DNA from: JAFLCL01 sp964502175
Lineage (GTDB): Bacteria; Myxococcota_A; Polyangia; Polyangiales; Sandaracinaceae
Assembly (NCBI GenBank): GCA_964502175.1
Contig: CAZCVE010000029.1
Span: 52,108 to 116,107, forward strand
DNA: 64,000 nt
Direction: 5' to 3'
The notes under the pieces were generated by a model. The model was not told the origin of the DNA, ran no database searches, and worked only from the letters and a program-made list of their open reading frames with translations. The position numbers and the translations under genes were made by a program. Below, one piece after another: positions 33,465 to 41,934 of the stretch. Position 1 is the first letter of the stretch. Every line of letters begins with the position of its first letter.

Positions 33465-35036
33465 ATGAGCGCGTTGGGTGAGCGGCAAGATTCACTGTTC
33501 GAACGCATCGGCGGGCCACGCGAGCAACGTGAGGTCGTCGTTCGAGACATGCTCCAGCGAAACACCCACGAGGGAACCGGGTACTGGTTCCAGCTCGTTG
33601 TCGCCTTGGGGATCGCGACGCTCGGGCTCGTCGTGGGGAGCACCGCCGTCGTGATCGGCGCGATGCTCGTTGCGCCGCTGATGGGCCCCATCGTCGCGCT
33701 GGCCATGGGTTTCGCGTCGGGCTCGCCGCTCTTGGTGGTCCGCTCGTTCGCGAGGACCGCAACGAGCATCGCCGTGGTCATCGGCGGCGCGGCGCTGATC
33801 ACGCTGGCGCTCCCCTTTCACACGCTGAACTCGGAGATCTTGGCTCGCACCGCGCCGACCCTGCTCGACCTCGTCACCGCGGGCTTCTGTGCGCTCGCAG
33901 GCGTCTTCGCCACCGTACGTCGTCAGGCGGACGTGGCCACCACCGCTGCGGGGACCTCGATCGGCATCTCGCTCGTCCCGCCCCTCTGCGCGTCGGGCTT
34001 CGGCATCGGGATCGGTGCCGTCGATGTCGCGACAGGAGCTGCGCTGCTGTTCCTCACGAACCTCGTCGCGATCGTGGTCGTGGGCACCGCCGCGTTTCTC
34101 CTGCTGGGCTTTCATCGCGTGGACGTTCCCCGCCTCGAGGTCGACGCGGGTGGGGCGCGTGGCGCGCTCTCGACTGCGATCGCCGCATCGATCGCTCGCC
34201 TCTCCGGATCGGGCCGTCGTGCCGTGCTCGCGCGCGCGCTGATGCCTCTTCTGCTCCTGGCGCTCGTGGCCGTGCCCCTTCAGCGCGCGCTCGACGAGGT
34301 CGCGTGGGAGACCCGCGTGCGCGCGGCGATCCAGGCTGCGCTCTCGCGAGAAGGCGCGGCTCTGGTGCAGAGTCGAGTGAGCGTCGAGCATCACACCATC
34401 GACCTCGCGTTGGTTCGCCTCGGTACGCAACGCGAGGCGACCGCGCTGCGCGACGAGCTTCGCCGAACCGTCGCAGCGGTGACCGACACCCAGCCCCGAA
34501 TCTCGGTGCTCGCGGTCCCCGACGCGGCGGCGCTCGATTCGATCTCCGCGTCGCTGCGTCGGCCCGAGCCCGTCGTCCCGGTCGATCCGCTTCCTCCTTT
34601 CGTCGCGCAGCTCGACGCGATCGGTGCCGCCGCGCGCACGGTCTGGCCCGCGGAGGCGCTCGGAGAGCTCGACGACGTTTGGGTGACCGCGGTCGACGAT
34701 CGTCTGGTCGTCGGCCTCAGCGGGGTCGCGCGTCCGCCCGACGTGCCGCCGATCGCGCAGCCCGTCGAGGACGAGCCCTCGACGCGAGCGGTCCACCACG
34801 ATGCTGGCGCCGACCACGATGCTGGCGCCGACCACGATGCTGGCGCCGACCACGATGCTGGCGCCGACCACGATGCGGCCACGGACGCCGCTCCGCTCGC
34901 GACCGAACCGACGACGCTTCACGAGGCTTCGCCTCGACCCTCTCCCGACCGCGCAGTGCTCGACACCATCGGCCGCTCGATGTCGGAGCAGTTCGATCGG
35001 GAGATCGAGGTGCAGTGGCTGGGATCGCTTCGCTGA
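33465..35036 (+). CDS. DUF389 membrane protein with long C-terminal extension
   Basis: A 523-residue integral membrane protein, with GGTGGAG about 8 bases upstream of ATG 33465. Residues 35-230 hold several membrane segments with the DUF389 hallmarks GSTAVVIGAMLVAPLMGPI, ADVATTAAGTSIGISLVPPL and GAALLFLTNLVAIVVVG. Another membrane helix lies near 260. The C-terminal half is soluble, includes an Asp/His/Ala tandem repeat (HDAGAD, four 18-base copies) and ends with a short conserved-looking domain. DUF389 proteins have been suggested to be transporters or channels but their substrate is not established. It is flanked by receiver genes. Confidence 0.85.
   Translation: MSALGERQDSLFERIGGPREQREVVVRDMLQRNTHEGTGYWFQLVVALGIATLGLVVGSTAVVIGAMLVAPLMGPIVALAMGFASGSPLLVVRSFARTATSIAVVIGGAALITLALPFHTLNSEILARTAPTLLDLVTAGFCALAGVFATVRRQADVATTAAGTSIGISLVPPLCASGFGIGIGAVDVATGAALLFLTNLVAIVVVGTAAFLLLGFHRVDVPRLEVDAGGARGALSTAIAASIARLSGSGRRAVLARALMPLLLLALVAVPLQRALDEVAWETRVRAAIQAALSREGAALVQSRVSVEHHTIDLALVRLGTQREATALRDELRRTVAAVTDTQPRISVLAVPDAAALDSISASLRRPEPVVPVDPLPPFVAQLDAIGAAARTVWPAEALGELDDVWVTAVDDRLVVGLSGVARPPDVPPIAQPVEDEPSTRAVHHDAGADHDAGADHDAGADHDAGADHDAATDAAPLATEPTTLHEASPRPSPDRAVLDTIGRSMSEQFDREIEVQWLGSLR
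34796..34867. repeat. perfect 18-base tandem repeat, four copies
   Basis: The unit CCACGATGCTGGCGCCGA is repeated exactly four times, with a partial fifth copy to about 34877. It encodes HDAGAD repeats in the DUF389 protein. The identical copies suggest a recent, slippage-prone expansion. Confidence 0.95.
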
Positions 35037-35051
35037 TCCCGCGCCGTGCGC

Positions 35052-35444
35052 TCAGCGCGCGCCGTGCGTCCCGTTGGTCCGCAGCGAGGGCAACATCTCC
35101 TCCAGCGCGGCCGGCTTCATGAAGTGTGCGTCGAACCCCGCCGACGTCGCCATCGACGGCGTGAGGTCAGGATCTCCCGTGCAGAGGACCAAGCGCAACC
35201 CGAGGCCACGGGCCCGAAGTTGCCGCGCGACGTCGAGGCCGGTCATGTCGCCGAGATTGCCGTCGATGATCGCACCGTCCAACTCCTCGGAGACCAACGC
35301 GAGCGCTTCGTGGCCCGTACGAGCGATGACGACCGTGTGGCCCATGGACAGGAGGCTCACCTCCATCATGGTGATCGTGGCTTCGTGGTCGTCTGCGACC
35401 ATCAAGCGAAGCGAGCTGCCGTGTGCTCTAGCGGTCGAGCTCAT
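35052..35444 (-). CDS. single-domain response regulator coupled to a small membrane peptide
   Basis: A 130-residue receiver with acidic pair Asp18-Asp19 (VADDHE), phospho-acceptor Asp61 (IIDGNLGDMTG), Thr89 and Lys110 (FMKPA). There is no output domain. Its ATG overlaps the stop of the 34-residue membrane peptide gene as ATGA (35441-35444), so translation is coupled. Together with the upstream nhaA this suggests a transcript nhaA, peptide, receiver. It could relay a pH, sodium or membrane signal, but that is inference. Confidence 0.85.
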   Translation of the reverse strand: MSSTARAHGSSLRLMVADDHEATITMMEVSLLSMGHTVVIARTGHEALALVSEELDGAIIDGNLGDMTGLDVARQLRARGLGLRLVLCTGDPDLTPSMATSAGFDAHFMKPAALEEMLPSLRTNGTHGAR

Positions 35445-35545
35445 CGGGTCATCAACCCGTAGGCGATGGCTGCGGCAAAGAGCGCGGCGATCACCAGCAG
35501 GAACACCGCCGCGCCACGGGAATCGGGTTGGTCGTTCGGGGTCAT
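35441..35545 (-). CDS. 34-residue single-pass membrane peptide
   Basis: A short reading frame with strong initiation signals: AAGGAG eight bases before ATG 35545 and a four-base overlap with the following receiver gene. The peptide has a polar N-terminus (MTPNDQPDSRG), one hydrophobic helix (AAVFLLVIAALFAAAIAYGL) and a short basic end. It lies 23 bases after the nhaA stop. Such small single-pass peptides often modulate a neighbouring transporter or kinase. A regulator of NhaA is a natural guess, with no direct evidence. Confidence 0.75.
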   Translation of the reverse strand: MTPNDQPDSRGAAVFLLVIAALFAAAIAYGLMTR

Positions 35546-35568
35546 GTGTCGTCTCCTTCTGTTTCGGT

Positions 35569-36951
35569 TCACTGATCGGTGGACTGCTCTGCCTGCGACT
35601 CCGTGGTCGCGCGTCCGTCGCCGTCGCGTGGCAAGAGCGCTCTGCCAGCCACGAGCGCGACGACTGCCGCAGCGGCCGAGGCGACGAGCACAGCCGCCTT
35701 GGCGACGTCGTGGCTCGGCCCCTCGAACGCGAGGTCGGCGACGAAGAGGCTCATCGTGAAGCCGACGCCACCGACGGCGCCGATCACCCAGAGGCCTCGC
35801 CACGTCACGCCCGCGGGCAGCGCCGCGCCCAGACGTGTCGCGAGGAAGCTTCCGAGCACGATCCCCACCGGCTTGCCCACCACGAGGCCCAGTGCCGTGC
35901 CGAGCGCGAGCAGCGTCGTGTCGCTGTCGATCGTGACGTCGCCGAACGTCACTCCGGCGTTGGCGAGCGCGAACAGCGGCATCACGACGAACGCGACGGG
36001 ACGATGCAACGCGTGCTGGAGCGCATCGACGGGTGCGACGGCTTCGCGCGCGACCGCGTCGAGCTCCGACATCGAGAGGTCGATCGGATCGTCCCCGCGC
36101 AAGCGAACCAGCGCTCGCTCCAGCGTGTCGCTCACGGCCTCGCGCGGCTGCCACGCGACCGCGGGCGTCGCGAGGCCCACGAGGACGCCGGCCAGCGTCG
36201 CGTGGATGCCCGCTGCGTGCAGCCCCAGCCAGACCACCGCGCCCGGAACCACGTACGCCACGACGCGTCGCACGCCGAGCCGCTGGAGCAGCACGATTCC
36301 GAGCATCCCGCCTGCGGCGACGGCGAGGCCGACCAGCGAGAAGCCGCTCGAGTAGACGAGACCGATGACCAGGATCGCGCCCACGTCGTCGATCACCGCG
36401 AGGGCGAGCAACAGGATGCGCAGCGCCGGCGAGACGCGACGGCCGAGCATGCCGAGCGCGGCGAGCGCGAACGCGATGTCGGTCGCCATCGGTACGCCCC
36501 ATCCGCGCAGATGCTCGCCCTCGACGTTGAGCGCGGCGTAGACGACCGCGGGTACGAGCATGCCGCCGAGCGCCGCGGCGAACGGGAGCGCTGCGCGTCG
36601 TGGCTCGCTCAGCTCACCCCGCGCGAGCTCGCGACGGATCTCGAGGCCGACGAGGAAGAAGAACCCCGTCATGAGCACCTCGTCGACCAGCACGCGTGGC
36701 GTGGTGACCAGCGCGTGCGAGCCGATCGAGAGCGAGAGCGGGGTCTCCCAGAGCGCGTGGTACGCGGGCGCGTCGGGCGAGTTCGCCCAAGCGAGCGCGA
36801 CGAGCGTCGTGACACCGAGCAGAACGGCGCTCGCCGACTCGGTCGCGAGCAGCTCTTCGACGGGGCGGACGAGTCGTCGCGCGGCGCGGTGCGCGCGGGG
36901 CCAGCTTCCGGGCGGAGCCGACGCAGGGTCGGCGTTGGATCGGTGAGACAT
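35569..36951 (-). CDS. nhaA: Na+/H+ antiporter NhaA
   Basis: NhaA exports Na+ in exchange for protons across the inner membrane. The 460-residue protein from ATG 36951 has about twelve hydrophobic segments. The family motifs are present: MTGFFFLVGLEIRREL, GVPMATDIAFALAALG and LALAVIDDVGAI with the paired aspartates of the ion site. GGVGFTMSLFVADLAF lies near the end. The N-terminal 30 residues are polar and longer than in E. coli. The ribosome-binding site is weak (GGTGG) and sits just after a perfect hairpin in the leader. A 34-residue peptide and a receiver follow. Confidence 0.95.
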   Translation of the reverse strand: MSHRSNADPASAPPGSWPRAHRAARRLVRPVEELLATESASAVLLGVTTLVALAWANSPDAPAYHALWETPLSLSIGSHALVTTPRVLVDEVLMTGFFFLVGLEIRRELARGELSEPRRAALPFAAALGGMLVPAVVYAALNVEGEHLRGWGVPMATDIAFALAALGMLGRRVSPALRILLLALAVIDDVGAILVIGLVYSSGFSLVGLAVAAGGMLGIVLLQRLGVRRVVAYVVPGAVVWLGLHAAGIHATLAGVLVGLATPAVAWQPREAVSDTLERALVRLRGDDPIDLSMSELDAVAREAVAPVDALQHALHRPVAFVVMPLFALANAGVTFGDVTIDSDTTLLALGTALGLVVGKPVGIVLGSFLATRLGAALPAGVTWRGLWVIGAVGGVGFTMSLFVADLAFEGPSHDVAKAAVLVASAAAAVVALVAGRALLPRDGDGRATTESQAEQSTDQ

Positions 36952-36964
36952 CGTAGGCCACCAG

Positions 36965-36982
36965 CGAGAGCGTTCGCTCTCG
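36965..36982 (-). promoter_or_regulatory. leader hairpin before nhaA
   Basis: A perfect inverted repeat CGAGAGCG-TT-CGCTCTCG lies 13 bases upstream of the nhaA start, directly before the weak Shine-Dalgarno-like GGTGG. It could affect ribosome access or transcript stability. The remainder of the 180-base gap to 37131 shows no gene. Confidence 0.35.
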
Positions 36983-37131
36983 ATGGCTGGCGGCCCGACC
37001 AACCGAATCCTGCAGTCTCACCGGAGACCGCACCCTACGGAGATGTGTCGGCACTGTGACCGCGCCCGGCGGGGCGTGCAACTCCGTCGCTTCGCGCGAC
37101 GAGGCGAAGTGCCGCTCTGCGACGGGTTGCT

Positions 37132-37476
37132 CTAGGTCCGGCCGACGCCGAGCCACGCGGTCGCGCTCTGCTCGTCCTCGAAACCCTTCATCGGGAGCTG
37201 CGCCGCGACCGACATCGCGGCGATCACCATCCACCAGAGTCGATGCGGCGTGAGGATCGCCACCCGCAGCACCCGCCCTCGCACTCGTGCGTTCCACGCC
37301 ACGAACGCCTGCCGTGCCTCGAGCTCGTATCCCGTCATCTCGCGACAATCGAGCACGATTCGGCCGTCGCGCTCGGGCAGGCCCTCTTCCAACCGGCCGA
37401 GCGCCGTGGCGAGCGCCGCAGCATCCAGGTGACCCCGCAAAACCCCCCGCGCCAACGATGTCTTGGTGGATGTCAT
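37132..37476 (-). CDS. SpoIIAA/STAS-like single-domain protein
   Basis: A 114-residue soluble protein with alternating strands and helices: GHLDAAALATALGRLEEGL, IVLDCREMTGYELEARQAF, RVLRVAILTP, and the C-terminal FEDEQSATAWL. This is the pattern of SpoIIAA-like (STAS-related) proteins. The end closely resembles the C-terminal domain of the hybrid histidine kinase at 30148-32847, which also ends with Phe-Glu, an acidic-Ala stretch and AWL. It could therefore compete with or mimic that domain, but this is inference. No promoter or ribosome-binding site was recognised. Confidence 0.65.
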   Translation of the reverse strand: MTSTKTSLARGVLRGHLDAAALATALGRLEEGLPERDGRIVLDCREMTGYELEARQAFVAWNARVRGRVLRVAILTPHRLWWMVIAAMSVAAQLPMKGFEDEQSATAWLGVGRT

Positions 37477-37497
37477 CTGGACGAAGTCGCGCGCCGA

Positions 37498-38538
37498 TCA
37501 GCCGAAGTCGATGCAGCAGCCGGTGAGGCAGTAGGGGGCCGTGCTCGGGCACTCGGGATCGGTGGGCAGGCCACACGGCTGCTCGCCGCGCGGGCAGCGC
37601 AGATCGGGCGTGCCGGAGTCGGGCGTGTACGCGTCGGGGCTCGCGCCGCCATCGGTGCCCATGGGCACGCTCGCGTCCACGGGCACGGGCGGGAAGCAGT
37701 CCGGCGGCAGCTCCGTGCGTCCGAGGCAGAGCTCGCAGCGGCCGCACTCGTTGAAGCAGCCGTCGATGCGCACGGGCGTGCAGGCGCGGCACGAGTCGGG
37801 GTTGCTCACGCTGTCGGGGCCGCAGCGAGGCGCGCCGTCGAGCGGCTCGGAGCCGAGGTAGACGAACTGACCCGAGCCGGCCGGCAGCTCGCAACAACCG
37901 AGGCAGTCGCAGCCGTTGGGTACGAGCGGACCGCACACCGTGCCGCACATCTCTTCGTCGATGCGATCACACCTCGCGGTCTCGCTGTATGGGCAGCGAG
38001 GTGCATCGGGCTCCAGCGGATCGCAGCTCTGATCGTAGCGACAGCCGTCGTTGCCGGGGCCCTGGTCTTCGTCGAAGTAGCAGTCGATCAAGCAGGTGGG
38101 TGTGTCGCCGATCGCGATGTCGTAGACGTCCTCGGTGTCGTCGCAGGGGCCGATGCAGCCGGGGTCGCGCGCGTCGCCGAGGCCATCGCCGTCGTTGTCC
38201 ACGCAGTCGCCGCACTGGTACGTGCGACCCGCGCACTCCGCGACGTGACACGAGCCCGGGCCGCCATCGATGCTCGGATCCAAGAACGCGTCGAGGTTCG
38301 CGTCGACGCTCGGATCGACGAACGCGTCTGTGCCGGGCGTGGTGCCGGTGTCGAGCGCGGGATCGCGGAACGCATCGGCGTTCGCATCGAGCGTCGGGTC
38401 GACGAAGGCATCGAGGCCAGCCGAAGGTCCCGCGTCGCCTTCACCCGTGGTGGCGTCGCACGAGCATCCGCCGAGCCCGAGGGGAGCCGCGATGCCGAGG
38501 ACGAGGGCGACCGAAGTGAGGCTACGAGACGTGCGCAT
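37498..38538 (-). CDS. Cys-rich lipoprotein with repeated Asp/Ala linker
   Basis: A 346-residue lipoprotein from ATG 38538 (lipobox LGGC, Cys25). Residues 43-91 contain four DAFxDPxxD units forming an acidic linker. A Cys-rich domain follows with about thirty Cys and MopE-like calcium/metal-binding phrases (DNDGDGLGDARDPGC). A second acidic linker and a final CLTGCC segment close the protein. Surface location is inferred from the lipobox. It is 21 bases downstream of the SpoIIAA-like gene's start and could be either independent or upstream in one transcript. Function unknown. Confidence 0.75.
   Translation of the reverse strand: MRTSRSLTSVALVLGIAAPLGLGGCSCDATTGEGDAGPSAGLDAFVDPTLDANADAFRDPALDTGTTPGTDAFVDPSVDANLDAFLDPSIDGGPGSCHVAECAGRTYQCGDCVDNDGDGLGDARDPGCIGPCDDTEDVYDIAIGDTPTCLIDCYFDEDQGPGNDGCRYDQSCDPLEPDAPRCPYSETARCDRIDEEMCGTVCGPLVPNGCDCLGCCELPAGSGQFVYLGSEPLDGAPRCGPDSVSNPDSCRACTPVRIDGCFNECGRCELCLGRTELPPDCFPPVPVDASVPMGTDGGASPDAYTPDSGTPDLRCPRGEQPCGLPTDPECPSTAPYCLTGCCIDFG
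38266..38412. repeat. DAFxDP-coding degenerate repeats
   Basis: Four in-frame units coding for DAF-x-DP-x-x-D lie within the lipoprotein gene. At DNA level they are imperfect, with recurrent GACGAACGCGTC and GGATCG words, so the peptide pattern is better conserved than the bases. Confidence 0.7.
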
Positions 38539-38613
38539 CCGTCGATCGTGCGAGGTTCCTCGCGCTGTCATCAACGGGTTTTCCTGCAAACGTCTCTCAG
38601 GCGCGGTGCGTCG

Positions 38614-40866
38614 TCAGGGCTCGATGCGGAAGAGCTCGATGTCGAACACGAGCATCCCTTGCGGTGCGCTGGGGCGGCCTCGGTACGCGAGGGCTTCGGG
38701 GATCCACACGCGTCTTCGCTCGCCCACGACCATGAGCTGCACGCCTTCGGCGAAGCCCGGGATCACGGTGGTCAGCGCGAACGTCGGCGGGTCGCCGCGT
38801 CCGACCGACGTGTCGAACAAGTGCCCGTCGGTCGTCCAGCCCGAGTAGTGCACGACGACGCGGTCGGTCGCTGCGGGACGACGCGAGCCGGTGCCCGGCG
38901 CGAGCACGCGCGACGCGAGCCCCGACGCGGTCCGCTGCGCGTTCGGCGGCGGAGCGGCTACGTCGGGCGGGGTCGGGGGCGTCGGCAGCGCAGACGGCGT
39001 CGGCGCAGGCGCGGGAGGCGGAGCGGGCGTGGGCGGTGCGGCGTCGGGCGAGGGCAAGAACACGGGCTCGTGCGCGCCGCTCGCCGTCAGCGTTTCGTAG
39101 AGCCGCGCGCGGGGAGTGCCGCTCGCGACGCGCGCGCGCGCCTCCACGAGTTGTTCGTCGATCAGCGTGCGAAACGCCTCGAGGGGCTGCGCGCCGCGCA
39201 GGTTCCTGCCGTTGATGAAGAACGACGGCGTGCCGCTGGCCCCGAGCCGACGCGCGAGCGCTTGGTCGGCCTCGATCGCGGCGCGGTGGGTGTGCTGATC
39301 GAGCGCAGCGCGGAGGCGCGGCATGCGCACGCCGCGGATGGTCGCCGCGAGGCGCTCGAGCGTCGCGCGATCGAGCGTCTGCTGGTTCTGGAACAAGAGA
39401 TCGTGGAACGCCCAGAACCCGCGCGCGCCGGTCTGCGCGAAGATCTCCATCGCGGCCTCTGCCGCGGGCATCGCGTTGTCGTGGAACGGAAGCGGGTTGT
39501 CGAGCCAGACGAGGCGCAGCTCTCGTCCGTACTGCTCGCGAAGCCGCGCGAGCGTGGGCTCGACGCGCGCGCAGAACGGGCACTGGAAGTCGGACACGAC
39601 CACCACGGTGACGAGCGCATCCGGGGCGCCGAGCACGGGGGCGCCCTCGATCGGCACACGGTAGACGGCGCGCGGATCGGGCTGCGGTCGGGGCGTGGAC
39701 GGACGCACCGCGGTGACCTCGGGCGAGGGCGTCGTGCGCCCACCGCGCGTCACCGTCGCGTAGACGTCTCTCCGCGGCACGCCGCGAGCGACGAGACCGC
39801 GAGCGCGCGTGAGCTCTTCCTCGATCACACGATGAAACTCGTCGTACGGCTGCGCGCCGAGGAGCTCGACGCCGTTCACGAAGAAGGTGGGCGTGCCCGT
39901 GACGCCGAGCGCCTGCGCGGCCGCATCTTGGGCCTCGATGGCGGCACGGTGCGTGTGCTGATCGAGCGCGTTGGCGAAGCGCGTCATGTCGAGACCGACG
40001 GAGGCCGCGTAGCGATCGAGGTCGGCGCGACCGAGCGACGCCTGGTTCTCGAACAAGAGGTCGTGCATCGCCCAGAAGCCCACGGGTCCGCGCTGCGCGA
40101 GGGCCTCGGAGGCCGCCTCCGCCGCCGGCATGGCGTTCTGATGGAACGGCAGGATGCGATGGCGGTACACGATCCGGACGTCCGCTCCGTAGTGCTCGAC
40201 GATGCGGCTGAGCGTGGGGTTCGCGCGGCTGCAGAACGGGCACTGGAAGTCCTCGAACGAGACGATCGTCACGAGCGCATCGGCGGGGCCGAGCGCCGGA
40301 GCGTCGTCGACCGGCACGCGAAAGAACGTGCGCTCGCTGTCGGCCTCGGCCTCGGCCGCGGCGGTGGCCGCGCGCGCGCGCTCCAGGCGATCGGACGCGA
40401 TGACGTAGAGGAGCGTCGCGCGACTCTCGGGCGTCACGCCGAGCGTGGGCACGTGCACGGGCTCGGGATCGGCGGCGAGCGCGAGGGTCGAGTCCGTGAG
40501 CGACGCGACGAACGTGTCTTCATCGAGCACGCGGTCATCGATCACGCGCCAGGTCGAGAGCGTGCCGCGGTGGCTGATGCGACCGTCGGGCAAGAGCGTC
40601 GCCACGGCGGTCCCGTCGATCGCGACGAGTCGGCCGTCGAGCTCGAGCCGCCACGTCGGCGCGTCGTCCACGGTGATGACGCCCGTGTCCGCGAGCGCGA
40701 TCACGCGGCCGTCGGGCAACGTCACGCGGAGCGGAGCGTGGACCACCTCGAGGTAGTGCGGCGCGGGGGTCTCCGACGCTTCACCTCCGAGACGCGCAGT
40801 GCCGCCGCTGCAGCCCGAGAGGGCGTGCACGACGAGGACGAACAGGAGCACGACGAGACGACGCAT
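38614..40866 (-). CDS. lipoprotein with two DsbA-like domains and an FKBP-type prolyl isomerase
   Basis: A 750-residue envelope protein from ATG 40866, with GGAGG eight bases upstream; lipobox LSGC, Cys19. The N-terminal region (about 36-140) is beta-rich. Two DsbA/DSBA-oxidoreductase domains follow (about 180-360 and 400-585). Each has CPFC (209-212 and 429-432), a TP cis-proline (325-326 and 546-547) and matching DQHTHRAAIEA segments. A Pro/Ala linker (about 605-642) leads to an FKBP-type peptidyl-prolyl isomerase domain (about 645-748) with VVHYSGWTTDGHLFDTS. It would catalyse disulfide formation or exchange and proline isomerisation on exported proteins. The many Cys-rich exported proteins nearby are plausible clients. 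Confidence 0.9.
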   Translation of the reverse strand: MRRLVVLLFVLVVHALSGCSGGTARLGGEASETPAPHYLEVVHAPLRVTLPDGRVIALADTGVITVDDAPTWRLELDGRLVAIDGTAVATLLPDGRISHRGTLSTWRVIDDRVLDEDTFVASLTDSTLALAADPEPVHVPTLGVTPESRATLLYVIASDRLERARAATAAAEAEADSERTFFRVPVDDAPALGPADALVTIVSFEDFQCPFCSRANPTLSRIVEHYGADVRIVYRHRILPFHQNAMPAAEAASEALAQRGPVGFWAMHDLLFENQASLGRADLDRYAASVGLDMTRFANALDQHTHRAAIEAQDAAAQALGVTGTPTFFVNGVELLGAQPYDEFHRVIEEELTRARGLVARGVPRRDVYATVTRGGRTTPSPEVTAVRPSTPRPQPDPRAVYRVPIEGAPVLGAPDALVTVVVVSDFQCPFCARVEPTLARLREQYGRELRLVWLDNPLPFHDNAMPAAEAAMEIFAQTGARGFWAFHDLLFQNQQTLDRATLERLAATIRGVRMPRLRAALDQHTHRAAIEADQALARRLGASGTPSFFINGRNLRGAQPLEAFRTLIDEQLVEARARVASGTPRARLYETLTASGAHEPVFLPSPDAAPPTPAPPPAPAPTPSALPTPPTPPDVAAPPPNAQRTASGLASRVLAPGTGSRRPAATDRVVVHYSGWTTDGHLFDTSVGRGDPPTFALTTVIPGFAEGVQLMVVGERRRVWIPEALAYRGRPSAPQGMLVFDIELFRIEP

Positions 40867-40950
40867 GAGAGATCCTCCGCGAGACGTCACACGCTCTCGC
40901 AAGGTCTGCGACGTGGCGCAAGCCGGCGCGCGCCAGCGAGCCTCTCGCCG

Positions 40951-41883
40951 TCACTCGTGCGCGAGCGGGTGGGCCTTGTCGTAGACGGCCATCAGCCGAT
41001 CGACCGAGACGTGCGTGTAGCGCTGCGTGGTGGCGAGGCTCGCGTGACCGAGGAGCTCTTGGATGCCGCGCAGATCGGCGCCCGCATCGAGCAAGTGCGT
41101 GGCGTACGAATGACGCAGCGCGTGCGGATGGAGATCTCCGCGGCCTGCGCCGAGCGCGCCGTAGCGACGCACGACGTTCTGGATCTGCCGCACCGTGAGC
41201 GCGGTGCCGTGCTCGCCGAGCCAGAGCGCCTGCGCAGCCCCGGTGTGCTCGCCCTCCGATCGCGCGAGCACGAGCGGTCGGATCTCGAGCCATGCGCGCA
41301 GCGCGTCGAGCGCGGGCGCTCCGAACGGCGCGAGACGTTCCTTGCGGCCCTTGCCCATCACGCGCACGCGACGCGCCGCGAGATCGACGTCACCGAGCGT
41401 GAGCCCTCGCAGCTCGCTCACGCGAACGCCCGCGCCGTAGAGCAGCTCGAGCAGCGCGCGATCACGAACGCGCAGCGCCTCTTCGCGGTGCGCGTCTTCG
41501 GTCGGCGCTTCGACGACGCGGAACGCCTCGTCGATGGTGAGGAAGCGCGGCAGGCCCTTCCTGATCTTCGGGCTCTTCAGCTGCGCGGCGGGGTTCTTGG
41601 TGACGAGGCCTTTTCGGAAGAGGTACCGATAGAACGCGCGCAGCGTCGCGACCTTGCGCCCGATCGTGCTCGGCTGATCGGTGTCGAAGAGCTTCGCGAG
41701 CCAGCCGCGCAGCGCGATCAGCGAGAGGCGCTCTGCATCGAGCGGCAGTGACTTCTCTTCACAGAACGCGTGAAACGCACGCAGCGCGCGCGCATACGTC
41801 TCGCGCGTCGAGGCCGGACTGCGCCGCTCGTGCTCGAGCCAGTCGAGGTACGTGGTGATCTGCGTCTCGAGCGCCGAGGCCAT
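40951..41883 (-). CDS. xerC: tyrosine recombinase XerC
   Basis: A 310-residue site-specific recombinase, probably of the XerC/D class that resolves chromosome dimers at dif with FtsK. The N-terminal SAM-like domain (about 1-105) precedes the catalytic domain. The full active-site set is Arg154 (GAGVRVSEL), Lys178 (GKGRKER), His254 and Arg257 (HPHALRHSY), His280 (LGHASL) and Tyr289 (TQRYTHV). Length and the C-terminal tail fit housekeeping Xer rather than phage integrases. No attachment-site repeats or mobile cargo are seen nearby. It is flanked by the DsbA-FKBP gene and a small membrane protein gene on the same strand. Confidence 0.93.
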   Translation of the reverse strand: MASALETQITTYLDWLEHERRSPASTRETYARALRAFHAFCEEKSLPLDAERLSLIALRGWLAKLFDTDQPSTIGRKVATLRAFYRYLFRKGLVTKNPAAQLKSPKIRKGLPRFLTIDEAFRVVEAPTEDAHREEALRVRDRALLELLYGAGVRVSELRGLTLGDVDLAARRVRVMGKGRKERLAPFGAPALDALRAWLEIRPLVLARSEGEHTGAAQALWLGEHGTALTVRQIQNVVRRYGALGAGRGDLHPHALRHSYATHLLDAGADLRGIQELLGHASLATTQRYTHVSVDRLMAVYDKAHPLAHE

Positions 41884-41934
41884 CGAGGGAGGGTAGGGCG
41901 CACGGACGCAGGCGCGAAGAAACCGACGGCGCGC

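Noticed and set aside
37243..41751. A 1502-residue plus-strand open frame
   Set aside because: It runs antisense across the lipoprotein, DsbA-FKBP and xerC genes with Arg/Ala/Val bias typical of shadows in GC-rich DNA.
40951..41883. Integrase of a mobile element
   Set aside because: The protein has housekeeping XerC/D features, and there are no flanking att repeats, cargo genes or base-composition change.
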